This document shows, one piece after another, positions 1 through 10,950 of a stretch of 64,000 nucleotides of DNA (the first letter of the stretch is position 1; each line of letters starts with the position of its first letter). This DNA is from Rhineura floridana (taxonomy: Eukaryota > Chordata > Lepidosauria > Squamata > Rhineuridae). Under the pieces are notes generated by a model. That model had not been told where the DNA came from. It did not search any database and saw only the letters and a list, made by a program, of their open reading frames with translations. The DNA lies in NCBI RefSeq assembly GCF_030035675.1, contig NC_084482.1, forward strand, positions 232,037,943 to 232,101,942. The letters run 5' to 3'. Both the position numbers and the translations under genes were made by a program.

Positions 1-639
1 TTCACACATGGGACTAATAGCGCTAGTTTAACCATTTAAAAAGGTCACGCTTCTGTCCCGATTTCTAAAATCGCTTTCACACTGCAATACCTGTTGCAAT
101 AAGGAACAGCAGCTTTTTCAGCTGATATACTGACATTACATAGCTTGTTTTCATTCCTCACCCATGCACACTCTTCCCCACTGCATAGGAGGTCTAGCAT
201 CTTGTCCTATCGCCACGACTGTCACATGAGCGGCAGCAGCTAGCAAAACACTCCCGCCATCTTCTGGGTTCCCAGCCTTGCTAACGGATTATTTCTGGTA
301 TCATTTATTGAAGAAATTAGTGTCACACTTACACTACATTCCACCAGAATTCCAGAGCCACCTGGTATGTCATGAAAGCTCAAATATGATGCGCAAATTA
401 CCAGGTAAGAAATCGTCTGCTGCAGGGATCACAGCAGGCATCAGCTGAGATGCCCAGAAGGTTCAGCTTCTTGGAAAGCTCCTGGGAAAACCCGGAGTGG
501 ATTCCACTGCCCCACTGACTGGGAGGTTTATTTGCCCATCCTGGTGGGGACCCTCCCTCATCCCTCTTCTGGAGAGGGACCCACTTCTTTCCTCTTGCCA
601 AGGTTGTTATTCTGCCCCCTGTCCCAGCAAGTATCCTTA
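1..639. other. No gene recognised
   Basis: Nothing in this stretch could be tied to a gene or repeat family. The open frames here are short, lack recognisable motifs and overlap on opposite strands. The 3' end of a CR1 LINE begins at about 640. Confidence 0.4.
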
Positions 640-952
640 GAACCATAGAGTTGGAAGGAGCCTAACAGGCCATCAAGTCCACCCCCCCAATCAACGCAAG
701 GATCCAAATTAAAGCATACCTCACAGGTGGCTGTCCAGCTGCCCCCTGAATGCCACCAGGGTTGGAGAGGCCACACCTCCCTAGGTCATTGCTTCCATTG
801 TACTTCTGTAACAGGAGGTTTTTTTCTGATGTTCAGCCAAAATCTGGCTTCCCGCAACTTGAGCCCGTTATTCCGTGTCCTGCACTCTGGGATGATTGAG
901 AAGAGATCCCAACCCTCTTCTGTGCGGCCACCTTTCGAGTACTTGAAGAGTA
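640..952 (-). mobile_element. CR1 LINE 3' region, first half of a split copy
   Basis: Read on the minus strand this is the C-terminal coding part and 3' end of a CR1 element of the ATTCTATG-tail subfamily. It is the same sequence as the antisense CR1 at 23725-24228. The copy stops at about 952 and resumes at about 1788, so a later insertion of about 835 bases lies inside it. Many substitutions suggest an old copy. No coding capacity remains. Confidence 0.85.
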
Positions 953-1787
953 CATGCATCTAAACACACAATAATCATGCCAGATTAGTTGAAGCCTGGA
1001 GGTAAGGCACTAAGAAGATGAGGAGCTGTGTCATTCAGAAACCTTCCCTGCTGAATGCAGGAAGGGGAATGATGTAAGAGGAAGGACCTGTCAGACCACA
1101 GAGTGAGACAACTTGCCTCTTGCCTTTCCTAAACAAAGTTAGTGCTTTGTTCTTCACACACTAAAGCAGAGGCTTTGCATTGCCGTTGGGGACAGAAAGA
1201 CCACCAGTGCCCAAGAAGAAGCACCATGGGCTCCACCACCATCCGTGGGTATGTGCCCACTGTCACCATTTTGCAGGAGGAATTCAAGTGCTTTAGCACA
1301 TGTCAGAATGGAAAAAGTAAGCAGAGGTATTAAGAAACAGTTTGAGTTGTACTGTATGCTCGCTGAGAGGCCAAGTTGTTTTCCTTTGCAACTGAAGCAT
1401 CTGATTACCTTAGGGAAGGACAGACTCTTCTTGAACAGCTTTGCTGTAACAAATGCCTGTCGCCCTTCTGCCTCTGGGGAGCTGCCGCCTCCCCAACACC
1501 GCCTCCCCAACACCGCCTCCCCAACACCGCCTCCCCAACACCGCCTCCCCAACACCGCCTCCCCAACACCACCTCCCCAACACCACCTCCTCTTTCTTGG
1601 CGGTGCCAATAATGATAATGTTGTTTGTTATTTAAATTAATTTTTGTAAATTGTATTGCTTTTATTGTATTTTTATTGTATTTTATATCGTATTTTTATA
1701 CCTGTGTTTATTTTTCTTTGTAAGCTGCCTCGATGGCCTTTGGCCGAAAGGCAGGGTATAAATAAAATTTAATAATAATAATAATAA
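953..1787 (+). mobile_element. Insertion with an L2-type 3' tail inside the CR1
   Basis: The segment interrupts the CR1 and ends in an L2-type tail: an AT-rich stretch, then GTAAGCTGCCTCGATGG, AAAGGCAGGGTATAAATAA and a (TAA)n run at about 1770-1788. The motif AAGAGT or a near match sits on both sides and may be a short target duplication. The 5' 500 bases match no family I recognise. A 14-base tandem repeat lies at 1491-1588. Confidence 0.55.
1491..1588 (+). repeat. 14-bp minisatellite, seven copies
   Basis: Seven head-to-tail copies of the unit CCCCAACACCGCCT fill these 98 bases. The last two copies carry CACCACCT in place of CACCGCCT. Because 14 is not a multiple of 3, all plus frames read as open proline-rich peptides, which explains several overlapping spurious ORFs here. 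Confidence 0.95.
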
Positions 1788-2084
1788 AGAGTGCTATCCT
1801 ACCCCCTCAATCTTCTCTTCTCCAGGCTAAACATGCCCAGTTCTTTCTCCTGATAGGGCTTTGTCTCCAGTCCCCTGATCATCCTCGTCACCCTCCTCTG
1901 AACCTGTTCCAGTTTATCTGGACACTCCTTCATGTGTGGTGTCCAGAAGTGGAAGCAGTACTCAAGATGAGGCCTAACTATTGCCTAAGAGAGGGGAACT
2001 GTACTTCATGCAATTTGGAAACAATGCTTCTGTTAATGCAGCTTAAAATAGCATTTGCCTTTTTTGCAGCCACATCACTGTTGT
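1788..2084 (-). mobile_element. CR1 LINE, second half of the split copy
   Basis: Continues the antisense CR1 after the insertion. The order of CR1 segments is collinear with the uninterrupted antisense copy at 23725-24228 plus 25463-25735. It ends where an LTR-like sequence begins at about 2085. Confidence 0.85.
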
Positions 2085-2560
2085 GAGCCCCCCCCAGGCA
2101 GCAGTGGACGGGTGGGGTGAGTCAGAGGATGAGGATGTGGACTGGGATGAGTCACTCAGGGAGGGTCCAAGTAGCAGGTCCAGCTTAGAGAGAGCCCCAG
2201 TGCCGCCTTTGCCACTTCAGCTCCCCAACTCCAGTCGCCCCAGTGGGAGTTCAGCCTGTTTCATCAGAAGCCTCTCAGTGGGGCTCCTCCACCTCCTGTG
2301 TGTGAACTGACAGTTAGCAACCCCCTTCTATCGGAGGGGGGAGACGAGGGACTGGCCAGGGCCCCCCCCTTCGCCCTGCGCTCAGAGACACATGCGGTGG
2401 GAAGTTCAACAGACAGAGCTGAGGCTTCTTGTTGTGTAAACTTGTATTGAAATAAAGCAGACTAACTGAGTTGGAGGCACAAAGCCCAGGCTTGGGAGTC
2501 GCCCTCATGACTCAGGAGAGAGAGAGCAGAGACAAAGGTGTCTCCTCTCTCTCAGACAGT
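2085..2560 (+). mobile_element. Possible LTR fragment (fossil)
   Basis: The segment starts TGTGAGCC at the point where the CR1 breaks off and contains an AATAAA signal near 2452 followed by a U5-like stretch. No internal retroelement genes adjoin it. It could be a solo LTR of a Ty3-like element. The call rests on layout alone. Confidence 0.25.
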
Positions 2561-2989
2561 CGAAGAAGAAAAGGAAAGGGTGGAAGGAGGAGGGGCAGGT
2601 CAGTCAGAGCACAGCACAGGTAAAGGTAGCCAAGCCTAGCCAGCTGCAGGACTCTAGCTCTATCTCCCTTCTAGAACACAAGCAAAAGACCAAACCAGGA
2701 GTAGCTCTTGCCCCACTTCCAACAGGAAAGGAGCCCTTGGGCTGCAAAAAGTTCACTTCAAGGGCTGCAAAAGTCTTGGCTGCTCTTGTGGACTGATACG
2801 GCTGCCACCAGCTCCCTGGGGTTACAAGGGAATTGCCTCATGGTCAGCCTAGTTCAATGTTTCCTTTACTGTAATGTCTGCACTGACCGGCAGTGTCTCT
2901 CTGGGGTTTCAGAGAGGGAGTCTTTCTTGCCCTTTGTGGAACTGCTGAGGACGGATTGAGCTTGACTGATCCTCCTTCAAGCCAAGCAG

Positions 2990-3520
2990 AGGCTCTGCCC
3001 CTGAGCTGCAGTTGGCATCTCTCTCTCTCTCTCTGTCTCAGCTGAGAGACTCGCTTTTCGCCATCAGCCATAACTGCGGCACACCTGGCCAAAGAGCGAC
3101 ACATTTGCACAAAACAAACGTCACTCCCACCTCCAGGGGACACCCTGCTAATCCAGAAGGCTGGTCAGAACCTCTACTTAGTTTACTTGCTTAATTCCAA
3201 CAAAACCATCACGAAAGCCCCTTCCTGGACAAAATAAACATTCAGTTTTCTCTGTCGTAAATTAGACCTGTGCTCTTCCTACTCATCCGAAAGGGAGTTG
3301 GCCAAAACCATTGAAAGTGCTTTTCCCTCTTAAGAACCTCCTCCTTTAATAATAATAATCCTCCTTTAGACATTCACCCCTCGGAAAGTGTTTCAGTCCC
3401 AGGTTGGTACCAAGGGGTGAGTTGGGGAGAACTCTTCAGTCTGAGGAGGGCCAGGAGACAATTGTGGTTCTGCCTGGCCGCCTCCCTCCTCTTCGGATCC
3501 AGAGTCAATGTTTGGCCACC
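2990..3520 (+). repeat. Unclassified interspersed repeat, copy 1
   Basis: This segment matches 60600-61030 in inverted orientation, and its middle part also matches 59345-59520. Shared landmarks are GACAAAATAAACATTCAG, TTAGACCTGTGCTCTTCC and TTGGCCAAAACCATTGAAA. It does not resemble CR1, L2, BovB or L1. A short (TC)n run lies at its 5' side near 3018-3035. Confidence 0.7.
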
Positions 3521-3651
3521 CACTCCTGGAGAAATGCTGCAAGTCTGTAGCTCCCACTGCTTTCTTTGGAATGCTATGACTGATATGTCTTTGAATGAAT
3601 TTTGAAATAGCATGCATGGTGGCAGAAGTGGATATTACGTTTGTCTTTCAG

Positions 3652-3723
3652 GGACAGAAACAGCAGCCAATGAAGACCCTGGACATGAGCCTAGACATGA
3701 AGACGTGTGCACTCAGCTGCAAG
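3652..3723 (+). pseudogene. Small acidic exon of a SANT-family gene remnant
   Basis: A 72-base open segment lies between a good acceptor (TTTGTCTTTCAG) and a donor (AAG|GTAACC). Entry and exit are both phase 1. It reads ...ANEDPGHEPRHEDVCTQLQ. The next exon-like segment at 4616 has the same phases and a similar ending (HDETEDACANL). Small acidic phase-1 exons of this type also follow the SANT exon of the minus-strand gene at 10.6-12.5 kb. I infer it belongs to a plus-strand paralogue whose SANT exon lies outside the window or is lost. Function cannot be shown from this fragment alone. Confidence 0.4.
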
Positions 3724-4615
3724 GTAACCTTACTTTCATCTCATGTTGTGAAATTGTTTTGGTTGGCCATTTCCTTCCTCTGTGGCTGAGTGGCCTGTAT
3801 TGGCAAAAGTCACACAGTCACCTTCATGTGTAGGTGGTTGTGTAACACTGGCCACTCGACGTTTACACTGTGCCGCAATGCATCTTGTGTCTCACATCAA
3901 TGCACAGAAAGAAGCAAATGCAACATCTTGCGTGGCGGAGACTGTGGTAGTGGCTCTTCTCTCTGTATGTCCACTTTGGTTATCTTTCTTGTTTGCAGTG
4001 TAATTGATGTGGAGGTCATTGGCATACAAATATGCAGTCCTCTCTGCTACGCATGCCTCTTGCACAATCACCACTATGTTTGCCCAGTTTTCAAAAGCAA
4101 CTTTTAGAAGTGCTACCCACATCAGCCAGTCCATTGTTTGAGTTGTACTTGACAAACCACAATTACCTATGCTCTCCCTGTTCCAAAAAATGCATAAGTA
4201 AGGGGGATGCCCATTTTCCCCTCATTGCAAACATGTGTTGCCCAAAGATTTGCCCTGTTGAAGTGCTACAACTTACTAACAATTTCCCCAAACCATCCTG
4301 TCCTCTGAATCATTCCTTGGGGAAAAAATGTATACTGGAGTCCACCCATACTGCATCAACATCTGTCAATCGCCCCCCAGTGACACCAACGGTGCTCTTC
4401 TAACTCTGGGCATTAGCATGTTCCAAGGTGCTGCCAGCGTCATGGAGACCCAATATTCTTCTAACCAAACCACTATTCCCGTGGAAGACTGCCAATAGGT
4501 ACTCATTTGTAAACCGCCAGGACCACAACAGCTGTATGTTCCCAATCACTTATGTTAGGACAAACTGCATTTTTCGTTTAACTATTTTTGCCTTATTGTC
4601 TCTCCATGTCTCCAG

Positions 4616-4681
4616 AAGGTTTGGAAGTAGGTGCGGCTCTACCGGAACATGACGAAACAGAAGACGCGTGTGCAAATCTAG
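4616..4681 (+). pseudogene. Second small acidic exon, abutted by a CR1 insertion
   Basis: After the acceptor CATGTCTCCAG comes a 66-base open segment ending ...HDETEDACANL with one base over, so entry and exit are phase 1. Where a donor is expected, CR1 sequence begins directly, so the donor appears to be lost. The last few bases (ATCTAG) also match a CR1 copy at 15.6 kb, so the exact junction is ambiguous. Loss of the donor supports calling this gene broken. Confidence 0.4.
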
Positions 4682-6118
4682 GGAGACAATTGGACCCTTG
4701 GATGATAAGGGAGTCAAAGGTGTACTAAAGAACGATAAGGAGATTGCAGAGAAGCTAAATGAATTCTTTGCATCTGTCTTCACAGTGGAAGATATAGGGC
4801 AGATCCCTGAACCTGAACTAACATTTGCAGGAAGGGATTCTGAGGAACTGAGACAAATAGTGGTAATGAGAGAGGAAGTTCTAAGCTTAATGGACAATAT
4901 AAAAACTGACAAATCACCGGGCCCGGATGGCATCCACCCGAGAGTTCTCAAAGAACTCAAATGTCAAATTGCTGATCTGCTAACTAAAATATGTAACTTG
5001 TCCCTTGGGTCCTCCTCCGTGCCTGAGGACTGGAAAGTGGCAAATGTAACGCCAATCTTCAAAAAGGGATCCAGAGGGAATCCTGGAAATTACAGGCCAG
5101 TTAGCTTAACTTCTGTCCCTGGAAAACTGGTAGAAAGTATGATTAAAGCTAGATTAACTAAGCACATAGAAGAACAAGCCTTGCTGAAGCAGAGCCAGCA
5201 TGGCTTCTGCAAGGGAAAGTCCTGTCTCAGTAACCTATTAGAATTCTTTGAGAGTGTCAACAAGCATATAGATAGAGGTGATCCAGTGGACATAGTGTAC
5301 TTAGACTTTCAAAAAGCGTTTGACAAGGTACCTCACCAAAGACTTCTGAGGAAGCTTAGCAGTCATGGAATAAGAGGAGAGGTCCTCTTGTGGATAAGGA
5401 ATTGGTTAAGAAGCAGAAAGCAGAGAGTAGGAATAAACGGACAGTTCTCCCAATGGAGGGCTGTAGAAAGTGGAGTCCCTCAAGGATCGGTATTGGGACC
5501 TGTACTTTTCAACTTGTTCATTAATGACCTAGAATTAGGAGTGAGCAGTGAAGTGGCCAAGTTTGCTGACGACACTAAATTGTTCAGGGTTGTTAAAACA
5601 AAAAGGGATTGCGAAGAGCTCCAAAAAGACCTCTCCAAACTGAGTGAATGGGCAGAAAAATGGCAAATGCAATTCAATATAAACAAGTGTAAAATTATGC
5701 ATATTGGAGCAAAAAATCTTAATTTCACATATACGCTCATGGGGTCTGAACTGGCGGTGACCGACCAGGAGAGAGACCTCGGGGTTGTAGTGGACAGCAC
5801 GATGAAAATGTCGACCCAGTATGCGGCAGCTGTGAAAAAGGCAGATTCCATGCTAGCGATCATTAGGAAAGGTATTGAAAATAAAACAGCCGATATCATA
5901 ATGCCGTTGTATAAATCTATGGTGCGGCCGCATTTGGAATACTGTGTACAGTTCTGGTCGCCTCATCTCAAAAAGGATATTATAGAGTTGGAAAGGTTCA
6001 GAAGAGGGCAACCAGAATGATCAAGGGGATGGAGCGACTCCCTTACGAGGAAAGGTTGCAGCATTTGGGACTAGATGGGCCACTGGCCTGATCCAGCAGG
6101 CTCTTCTTATGTTCTTAA
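4682..6118 (+). mobile_element. CR1 LINE, TTCTTATG-tail subfamily, truncated RT
   Basis: A 5'-truncated CR1 starts within the linker before the reverse transcriptase. An open frame of about 450 codons (ends 6020) carries the RT landmarks SPGPDGIHPRVL, LDFQKAFDKVPH, GVPQGSVLGP and KFADDTKLF, so the catalytic Asp pair is present. Compared with the copy at 15181-17516, about 440 bases are missing after position 6072, and the frame ends prematurely in a shifted tail. The 3' end GGCTCTTCTTATGTTCTT is intact. The two copies are nearly identical over the RT, so both are relatively young. Confidence 0.9.
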
Positions 6119-6238
6119 ATGTTGGTACGTTGTCTTGTGGGGATGGTTATAACTGTCAAGTACTGTTAGTCCTCCTATGTGAGAGAAATTATGTACCCTC
6201 TTGCTTCTGTCATTGAACAATGCTTGCCATCATTGCAG

Positions 6239-6455
6239 AGACCACTAACATGTAACGTTGATCAATTCACAGACCCAGCCATACACAACCGAATAGCAAC
6301 ACTGTCACCAGCAGTGCGTCTTGTGGAACTGCGATGTAAGAAGCCGAAAGGAAGCAGAACCGACATGCTCCTCATGTCAATATTGGAAGAGGCCAAAGAG
6401 GACTCTATTTGGAGAGAGAGAACGGCAGCAAGTGAACATGATGACTTCATGATGC
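6239..6455 (+). pseudogene. Terminal exon of a SANT-family gene, 5' part
   Basis: After the acceptor TTGCCATCATTGCAG the frame is open in phase 0 up to a LINE insertion. It reads SPAVRLVELRCKKPKG, then SRTDMLLMSILEEAKEDS and WRERTAAS. This layout (basic patch, DMLxxIL, then a Glu-rich coiled coil with WRE) is known from the last exon of vertebrate SANT/Myb-like genes descended from Harbinger-type sequences. The exon continues after the Vingi-like insertion at 7777. The phase-0 entry does not fit the phase-1 exit of the exon at 4616, so an intermediate exon is missing or unseen; the minus-strand paralogue shows the same mismatch. Confidence 0.5.
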
Positions 6456-7776
6456 AGTCCATGACTACTCTATGCCGACGACACGGCTCTTTTGTCCTTA
6501 TCCAGAATAGGCCTTAGAAGGCTCCTTCGTACTTATATGGCCTACTGTGATCTAAACCTTCTGACCATTAATTTCTCAAAAACTAAGATTTTGATTTTTT
6601 CCTTGCGCCTTGGCACCCCAGTATGGAGAATTAATGGTCAGAGGATCTCCCAGGTTAGGGAATATAACTACTTGGGGATCACATTTCATTCCTCACTATC
6701 TTGGATTTCCCACATCCGCTCCTCCGATGCCTCGGCCAGGATAGTGGCCAAAGCGTTACTTTGTTATTTCCTCTCTAAAGGTGGACAATTTATTCCTGCT
6801 GTTACCAGAGTTTTTGCCGCTAAGATCATCCCTCAACTCCTCTATGGAAGTCCAATATGGATTGTGAACTTCTGCTCCAGAATTGAGGCCATTCTTTCCA
6901 ATTTCCTCCATTCCATCTTTGGTGTCCCCCGCTGCGTCCCTAACGCAGTTTTAAGAGTCGGGGCTGGGCTGTCCTCTTTAGAATGTCTGTCTTGGTCCTG
7001 AAGACTTTGTTTCTGGTCCAAGATGGCCTCTCTCAACCCCGCGTTGGGATACCTTCATGCCATGCAGTTTGACTGCTTCAGCAGTTCCTGGGCCAAAGCG
7101 ATGCAGCATAAATTTTCCTCCCTCGGCCTTCCATTGGAATCCTTAACCTCATTTGATCTAAACTCAATCAAAGTATCCATCAATAGGCGATTAAAGGACA
7201 TAGATCTCCAGCGGGATACAGCCAAGGCTGCCACAACCTGTTCCCCTCTATATTCTGGTCTGAGGTTTTCCTCCCCCTCTCCCGCCCCGTATCTTGAATT
7301 CCTCGACCTCCCACGTTATAGATTAGTCTTCGCTAGGGCCAGGTTCAACTGTTTAACGTCAGCCCTCCTTGAAGGCCGCTTTCGGGGTATTCCGCAAGCC
7401 AACCGTCTCTGCCCCTGCCGACTTAACGAAATCGAATCCCTCTCTCATGTGCTTTTTACTTGCCCTTTTTATTCTATTGCACACGCCAAATTTCTAAATC
7501 CTTTGATCACAAACCTGTCACAATCAGGTACAATCCCGGACAAATTGAAGCTCCTTCTAAGCGGCACTGACAAATTCATATCGCTCGGGGTTGCCAAGTT
7601 TCTCCATATGGCTCAATCCTTACGTTGTGAAAATATCACTAACTCCGTGTGTTGACAAATGTAACTTTGGCATTTTCTGCTACTCTTATTTTATATGCTT
7701 GTTTGTTTTAATTCTTTTTTTAATTTGTATATGTTTAACGGGTCTCTGACCGTATAATAAATTTGATTTGATTGAT
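6456..7776 (+). mobile_element. Vingi-like (I-group) LINE, 5'-truncated, with 14-bp target duplication
   Basis: The element begins at the RT active-site region (YADD, read TLYADDTALLS with a frame change near 6475) and continues through the C-terminal domain. That domain includes a Cys/His motif (CPCRLNEIESLSHVLFTC) typical of I-group and Vingi LINEs. The tail is AATAAATTTGATTTGATT. The 14-base target TGACTTCATGATGC stands on both sides, at 6442-6455 and 7777-7790. Coding is split into at least three frames. It interrupts the last exon of a SANT-family gene. The superfamily is fairly secure; the Vingi name is an inference. Confidence 0.75.
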
Positions 7777-8414
7777 TGACTTCATGATGCTAATGAGGGA
7801 AAGCAATGACCTATCCCGTCAACGACTTTCCAAGATGGACGAGAGAGCTGCACAGAGCATGCTGGACAGACATGTACTTGGAGAGAATGGATGGCATCGT
7901 ATCGACAGTAAGTGTCCTTGCGTCCAGTCTGCAAACATTGACCCGCAGTTACCTGGAACAACACAATGGTGCTGCAAGCGGTGTCAATGCAGGTGGGAAT
8001 GGTGGGAGACACACAACAGAAACCAGCAGTGTGCCACTGCAGCACCTTACAGACCCGTCCTGTGCCCATAACACCAATCGTAGTGGGAAGAGGAAAAGAC
8101 CAACCAAGGCCACTGGAAAGGAAAACAAGGGGCACCCCTTAAGTCCTACAAGACCATCTTCCAAGGCAAACACCACAAGGCAACAATGTTGTCATTTGCC
8201 ACCTTCTCCTGAGAACGGCATGTATTCCAGTGGGGAGTCTGATGACGATACTGTCATTGATGCTGACATATTGTCTTCAGTGTCGCAAATCAGGCATCCT
8301 CCAAGAGATAGGTGGCAGTGTCAACAAACATTCCACCGAAGTGTGTGCATCGCAGTTAGTTGCCCCATCAATTGCGCCACTTGCGTCAACCCCACACTTT
8401 TTGCACAGAGCTAG
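7777..8414 (+). pseudogene. Terminal exon of a SANT-family gene, 3' part
   Basis: Continues the exon broken at 6455. It first reads LMRESNDLSRQRLSKMDERA, then shifts frame near 7870 into DMYLERMDGIVSTVSVLASS followed by LQTLTRSYLEQ, a predicted coiled coil. After that comes a Ser/Thr/Lys-rich tail with SGKRKRPTKATGKENKG, a plausible nuclear localisation signal, ending at a stop at 8414. One frameshift plus the LINE insertion make the gene a pseudogene. The coiled-coil and basic tail fit a nuclear, oligomerising DNA-binding protein. Confidence 0.5.
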
Positions 8415-8478
8415 ACCTGTGAGAAAGCCAAAGTCATACAGCCCCTAGGCTTCCTTTTTAAAAAAATGCTTCACGAGA

Positions 8479-9220
8479 CCAATGTGATGTTCCTGCTTAT
8501 ATTGTAAATATGGTAAGTGCTGGTTATATAGAAGACATATGGTAAGTGGAGTGAAAGAGGAGGGGAGTACATGAGCAGTATAATGCTGGATGATTGGCTG
8601 AGCGTTTGAATGGCTGGGAGTATAAATGGAAGAATGACAGTTGAATCTGGGAGGTGGTGAATTGGTGGTGGATTGAGGTGGTGAATTGGGAGGTGGATGG
8701 TGTTTGGTGTTGTTGAGAGTGAGTCGGAGTTCTGAGGCAATTAGTAAGAAGTCAAGTACATAACAGAATATAAATGAAACCATAAGCTTGTAAACAAAGT
8801 CTTAAGTAATCTTGTTATTTCTAATACTAAATAAATATTTCTTGGTTAAATAAAAGCCTGATTCCTTCAGCTGGGAAACACATACCAGGGGGAATAGCAA
8901 AGTAACCAAGGCTGAACAATTGTATCGAATGGTGGCAGCGGCGGATTGGAGGAAAGTGTATCCAGTCCCACAGAGAAACCCAGGGCTGTACGCTTCAGTG
9001 CAAGAGGCTGCAGGGGTGGGTGGGAATTACCCATACCCATAGACATAAGGTATCGAGATAGCCTGGCAGAGACTAAGGCACAGTCTGTTGGCTAAAAGGG
9101 TTACAGAGTGTCGGGTGGTGCTGCCTAGCAGTGGGATCTTTTGAGATCGGTGCCAGTGCAGTAAAGGGTAAGAATAAACCTGACGTTCCTGTCTGCTGGT
9201 AGCCACAAAGTGAGAGCTTC
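8479..9220 (+). mobile_element. Possible LTR and leader of an LTR retroelement (fossil)
   Basis: The segment has an LTR-like order: TGTGATGTTCC start, a TATA-like GTATAAATGG near 8620, AATAAA signals near 8831-8852, and then a TGGTGGCAGCGGCGG stretch at 8931 that could be a primer-binding site. No gag or pol follows. Ty3-like identity is a guess from layout. Confidence 0.3.
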
Positions 9221-9426
9221 ACAGGTGGTGCCAGGGAAGGACGTCACAAGCAACAGTAATGTTTAGTGCATTCCAATTCCTGTCAGCCCCTGCGTGATTG
9301 ATGCAATCCCAGTGGTCTTGGTTTTTTTCACGAGCTCCGCCAGCGAGTGGGAATGAATTTCTGTTCACTCAATGATGTTGACAACACTATGGGGATATAG
9401 TGTGCTCACCTTCACCTTGTTTTCAC

Positions 9427-9770
9427 CTTGTTTCTTTTAAGGGGAGCCTGGTCCACGGCCAGAGACTGGTCCTGTATCTGAAGGACAAGAGAAAGTCAGG
9501 TGTTGTTGAACGATTGCATAGAGGAATTCCAAGTGGGGTCATTCCCATTTCCCCCTGCAGAACTTGAAAAGATACTGAAGACCTGCTCTTTGGCCTCCAA
9601 GAGGTCTTCGCTATCTTTAGCGGTTGGGCAGGGTAAAGTTGGAATTCCACCGTCTGGTTTTTCTGTATGCACTCCAGAAACAACACCTGCACTTGCCCGA
9701 CTTTCTCTTCTCCTTCAGATACAGGATCTGTCTCGGGCCAAGGAGCAGCCAACCCCACTTTTCTCACAAA
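9427..9770. repeat. Diverged inverted duplication of an exon-like unit
   Basis: About 9427-9590 read on the minus strand resembles 9600-9760 read on the plus strand. Both arms carry the same acceptor-plus-exon start, CTTCAGATACAGGA, preceded by TTTCTCTT and followed by an open stretch (TGSVSGQGAAN on plus, TGPVSGRGPG on minus). The arms differ at many positions, so this is an old duplication. Just beyond, 9780-9860 weakly resembles the exon at 10951-11100. Confidence 0.5.
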
Positions 9771-9861
9771 TAGTGATATAACATGGGATGTGGTTCTGTG
9801 CGTGCACATTTTTCGCTGGGGAGCATTCACCCACAATGTAAGCAGCAATGTACCCGGCAAA

Positions 9862-10634
9862 GCATTACATGTGCCACCACAGCAGAATGCTCACGATGAT
9901 GCACCTGGCATTTTGGATGGTTGGTGCATAGGGCTAGATGGTTGGTGTGTTGGATGGTTGGTGTGTTGTTTTCTCCACGTGTTAAATGAGGCGTTCCTTT
10001 TTTCAAATGAAGTTTTACTTTCACTGATTAAAAAACCTGAGCACCACAAATTATAACAGTTTAGACAGTATCATAAACAAAGACAACATATATGCTCTAA
10101 TAAAAGTTACTCATGTTGTTATTCATACCAAAACAACCTGGAATGGCCATTGTGAGAGGGGTCCCAAGTGGGAGTTATACCGTAGCTGGGATGAGAACGG
10201 TAAACAACGTGAGCTGGCAGGGCACACAGAAACACCAGAAATGTAAACAAAACACAGGTTCTTGATGCACAGAGGCATAGTCAGAACCAGTGCAACACAA
10301 AGTTACTAACTAAACTTAACACAGAGTCTCCCCCCTTTACTTAAAGCAAGTTAAATTGCATGGCACCAAAGGCAGTCTTCTGCAAATCTTGGCCTAGGGT
10401 CAACATGTTAAGAGCCGGCAGACCAAACAATATTAAAGAACCTTGAAGGAGCCAAAGCATGGCTCGTTGCAGAGCAAGGTTCACACTTCTCCGACCAAGT
10501 GCAGTGGAAGAGGTTGTGGAGATAACATTCTGGAATTATGTGTGGCAACTGACCAGCTCGCTCATCATCCAGGAAAGGCATGTGCAAAAAAAAGGAAAAG
10601 TCTGTCTCTCTGGCCGGTTCTGAATTGTAAAATT
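9862..10634. other. No gene seen; region downstream of the SANT gene
   Basis: This stretch lies 3' of the stop codon of the minus-strand SANT gene and is moderately AT-rich. It probably holds that gene's 3' UTR and decayed repeats. I saw no clear poly(A) signal on the minus strand and no repeat family I recognise. Confidence 0.35.
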
Positions 10635-10841
10635 TTAACGGTGGACAGGAGCCTGCCTTGCCACTGCTTGTGCTCTATAAAATGAGTCCTCAATCACTTT
10701 CAACCTCTGGTCGAGTCCAGCAACCCACATGTGCTGCATTTGTGTCATGACGTCCTCGAGGGCCTTTACTCGGGTCTCCAACTGCTGTGCTGTCAAAGCA
10801 ATGGAAGCATTAGCCGTCAATGGTCCACTAATGCACAGTGC
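10635..10841 (-). CDS. SANT-family gene, last exon (coiled coil)
   Basis: Read on the minus strand after the acceptor GAGCTGTAG, the frame is open in phase 0 and ends at TAA (10635). It reads ...TAQQLETRVKALEDV and MTQMQHMWVAGLDQRLKVIE, with heptad spacing typical of a coiled coil, then ARQAPVHR. SANT-family proteins commonly end in such a dimerising helix. A second possible acceptor would start the exon at 10827. Neither matches the phase-1 exit of the preceding exon (10951), so an extra small exon is likely between them. The plus-strand paralogue terminal exon also enters in phase 0, which supports the reading. Confidence 0.55.
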   Translation of the reverse strand, partial: ALCISGPLTANASIALTAQQLETRVKALEDVMTQMQHMWVAGLDQRLKVIEDSFYRAQAVARQAPVHR

Positions 10842-10950
10842 CTACAGCTCCCATTCATAGGGACATCATGGACTTAGGTTGCTTGTGTGCTGTGTTAATG
10901 TCAGGGAAATTTGCTGAACCCACACCTTTGGCAATATAAACTAAACTCAC

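Noticed and set aside
1154-1640. Several overlapping proline- or glycine-rich open frames on both strands
   Set aside because: They are produced by the 14-bp minisatellite at 1491-1588, which is open in every plus frame.
3790-4155. Possible further exon after the acceptor-like TTCTTGTTTGCAG near 3998
   Set aside because: In the phase required by the preceding exon the first codon is a stop, and no donor is seen where the open part ends.
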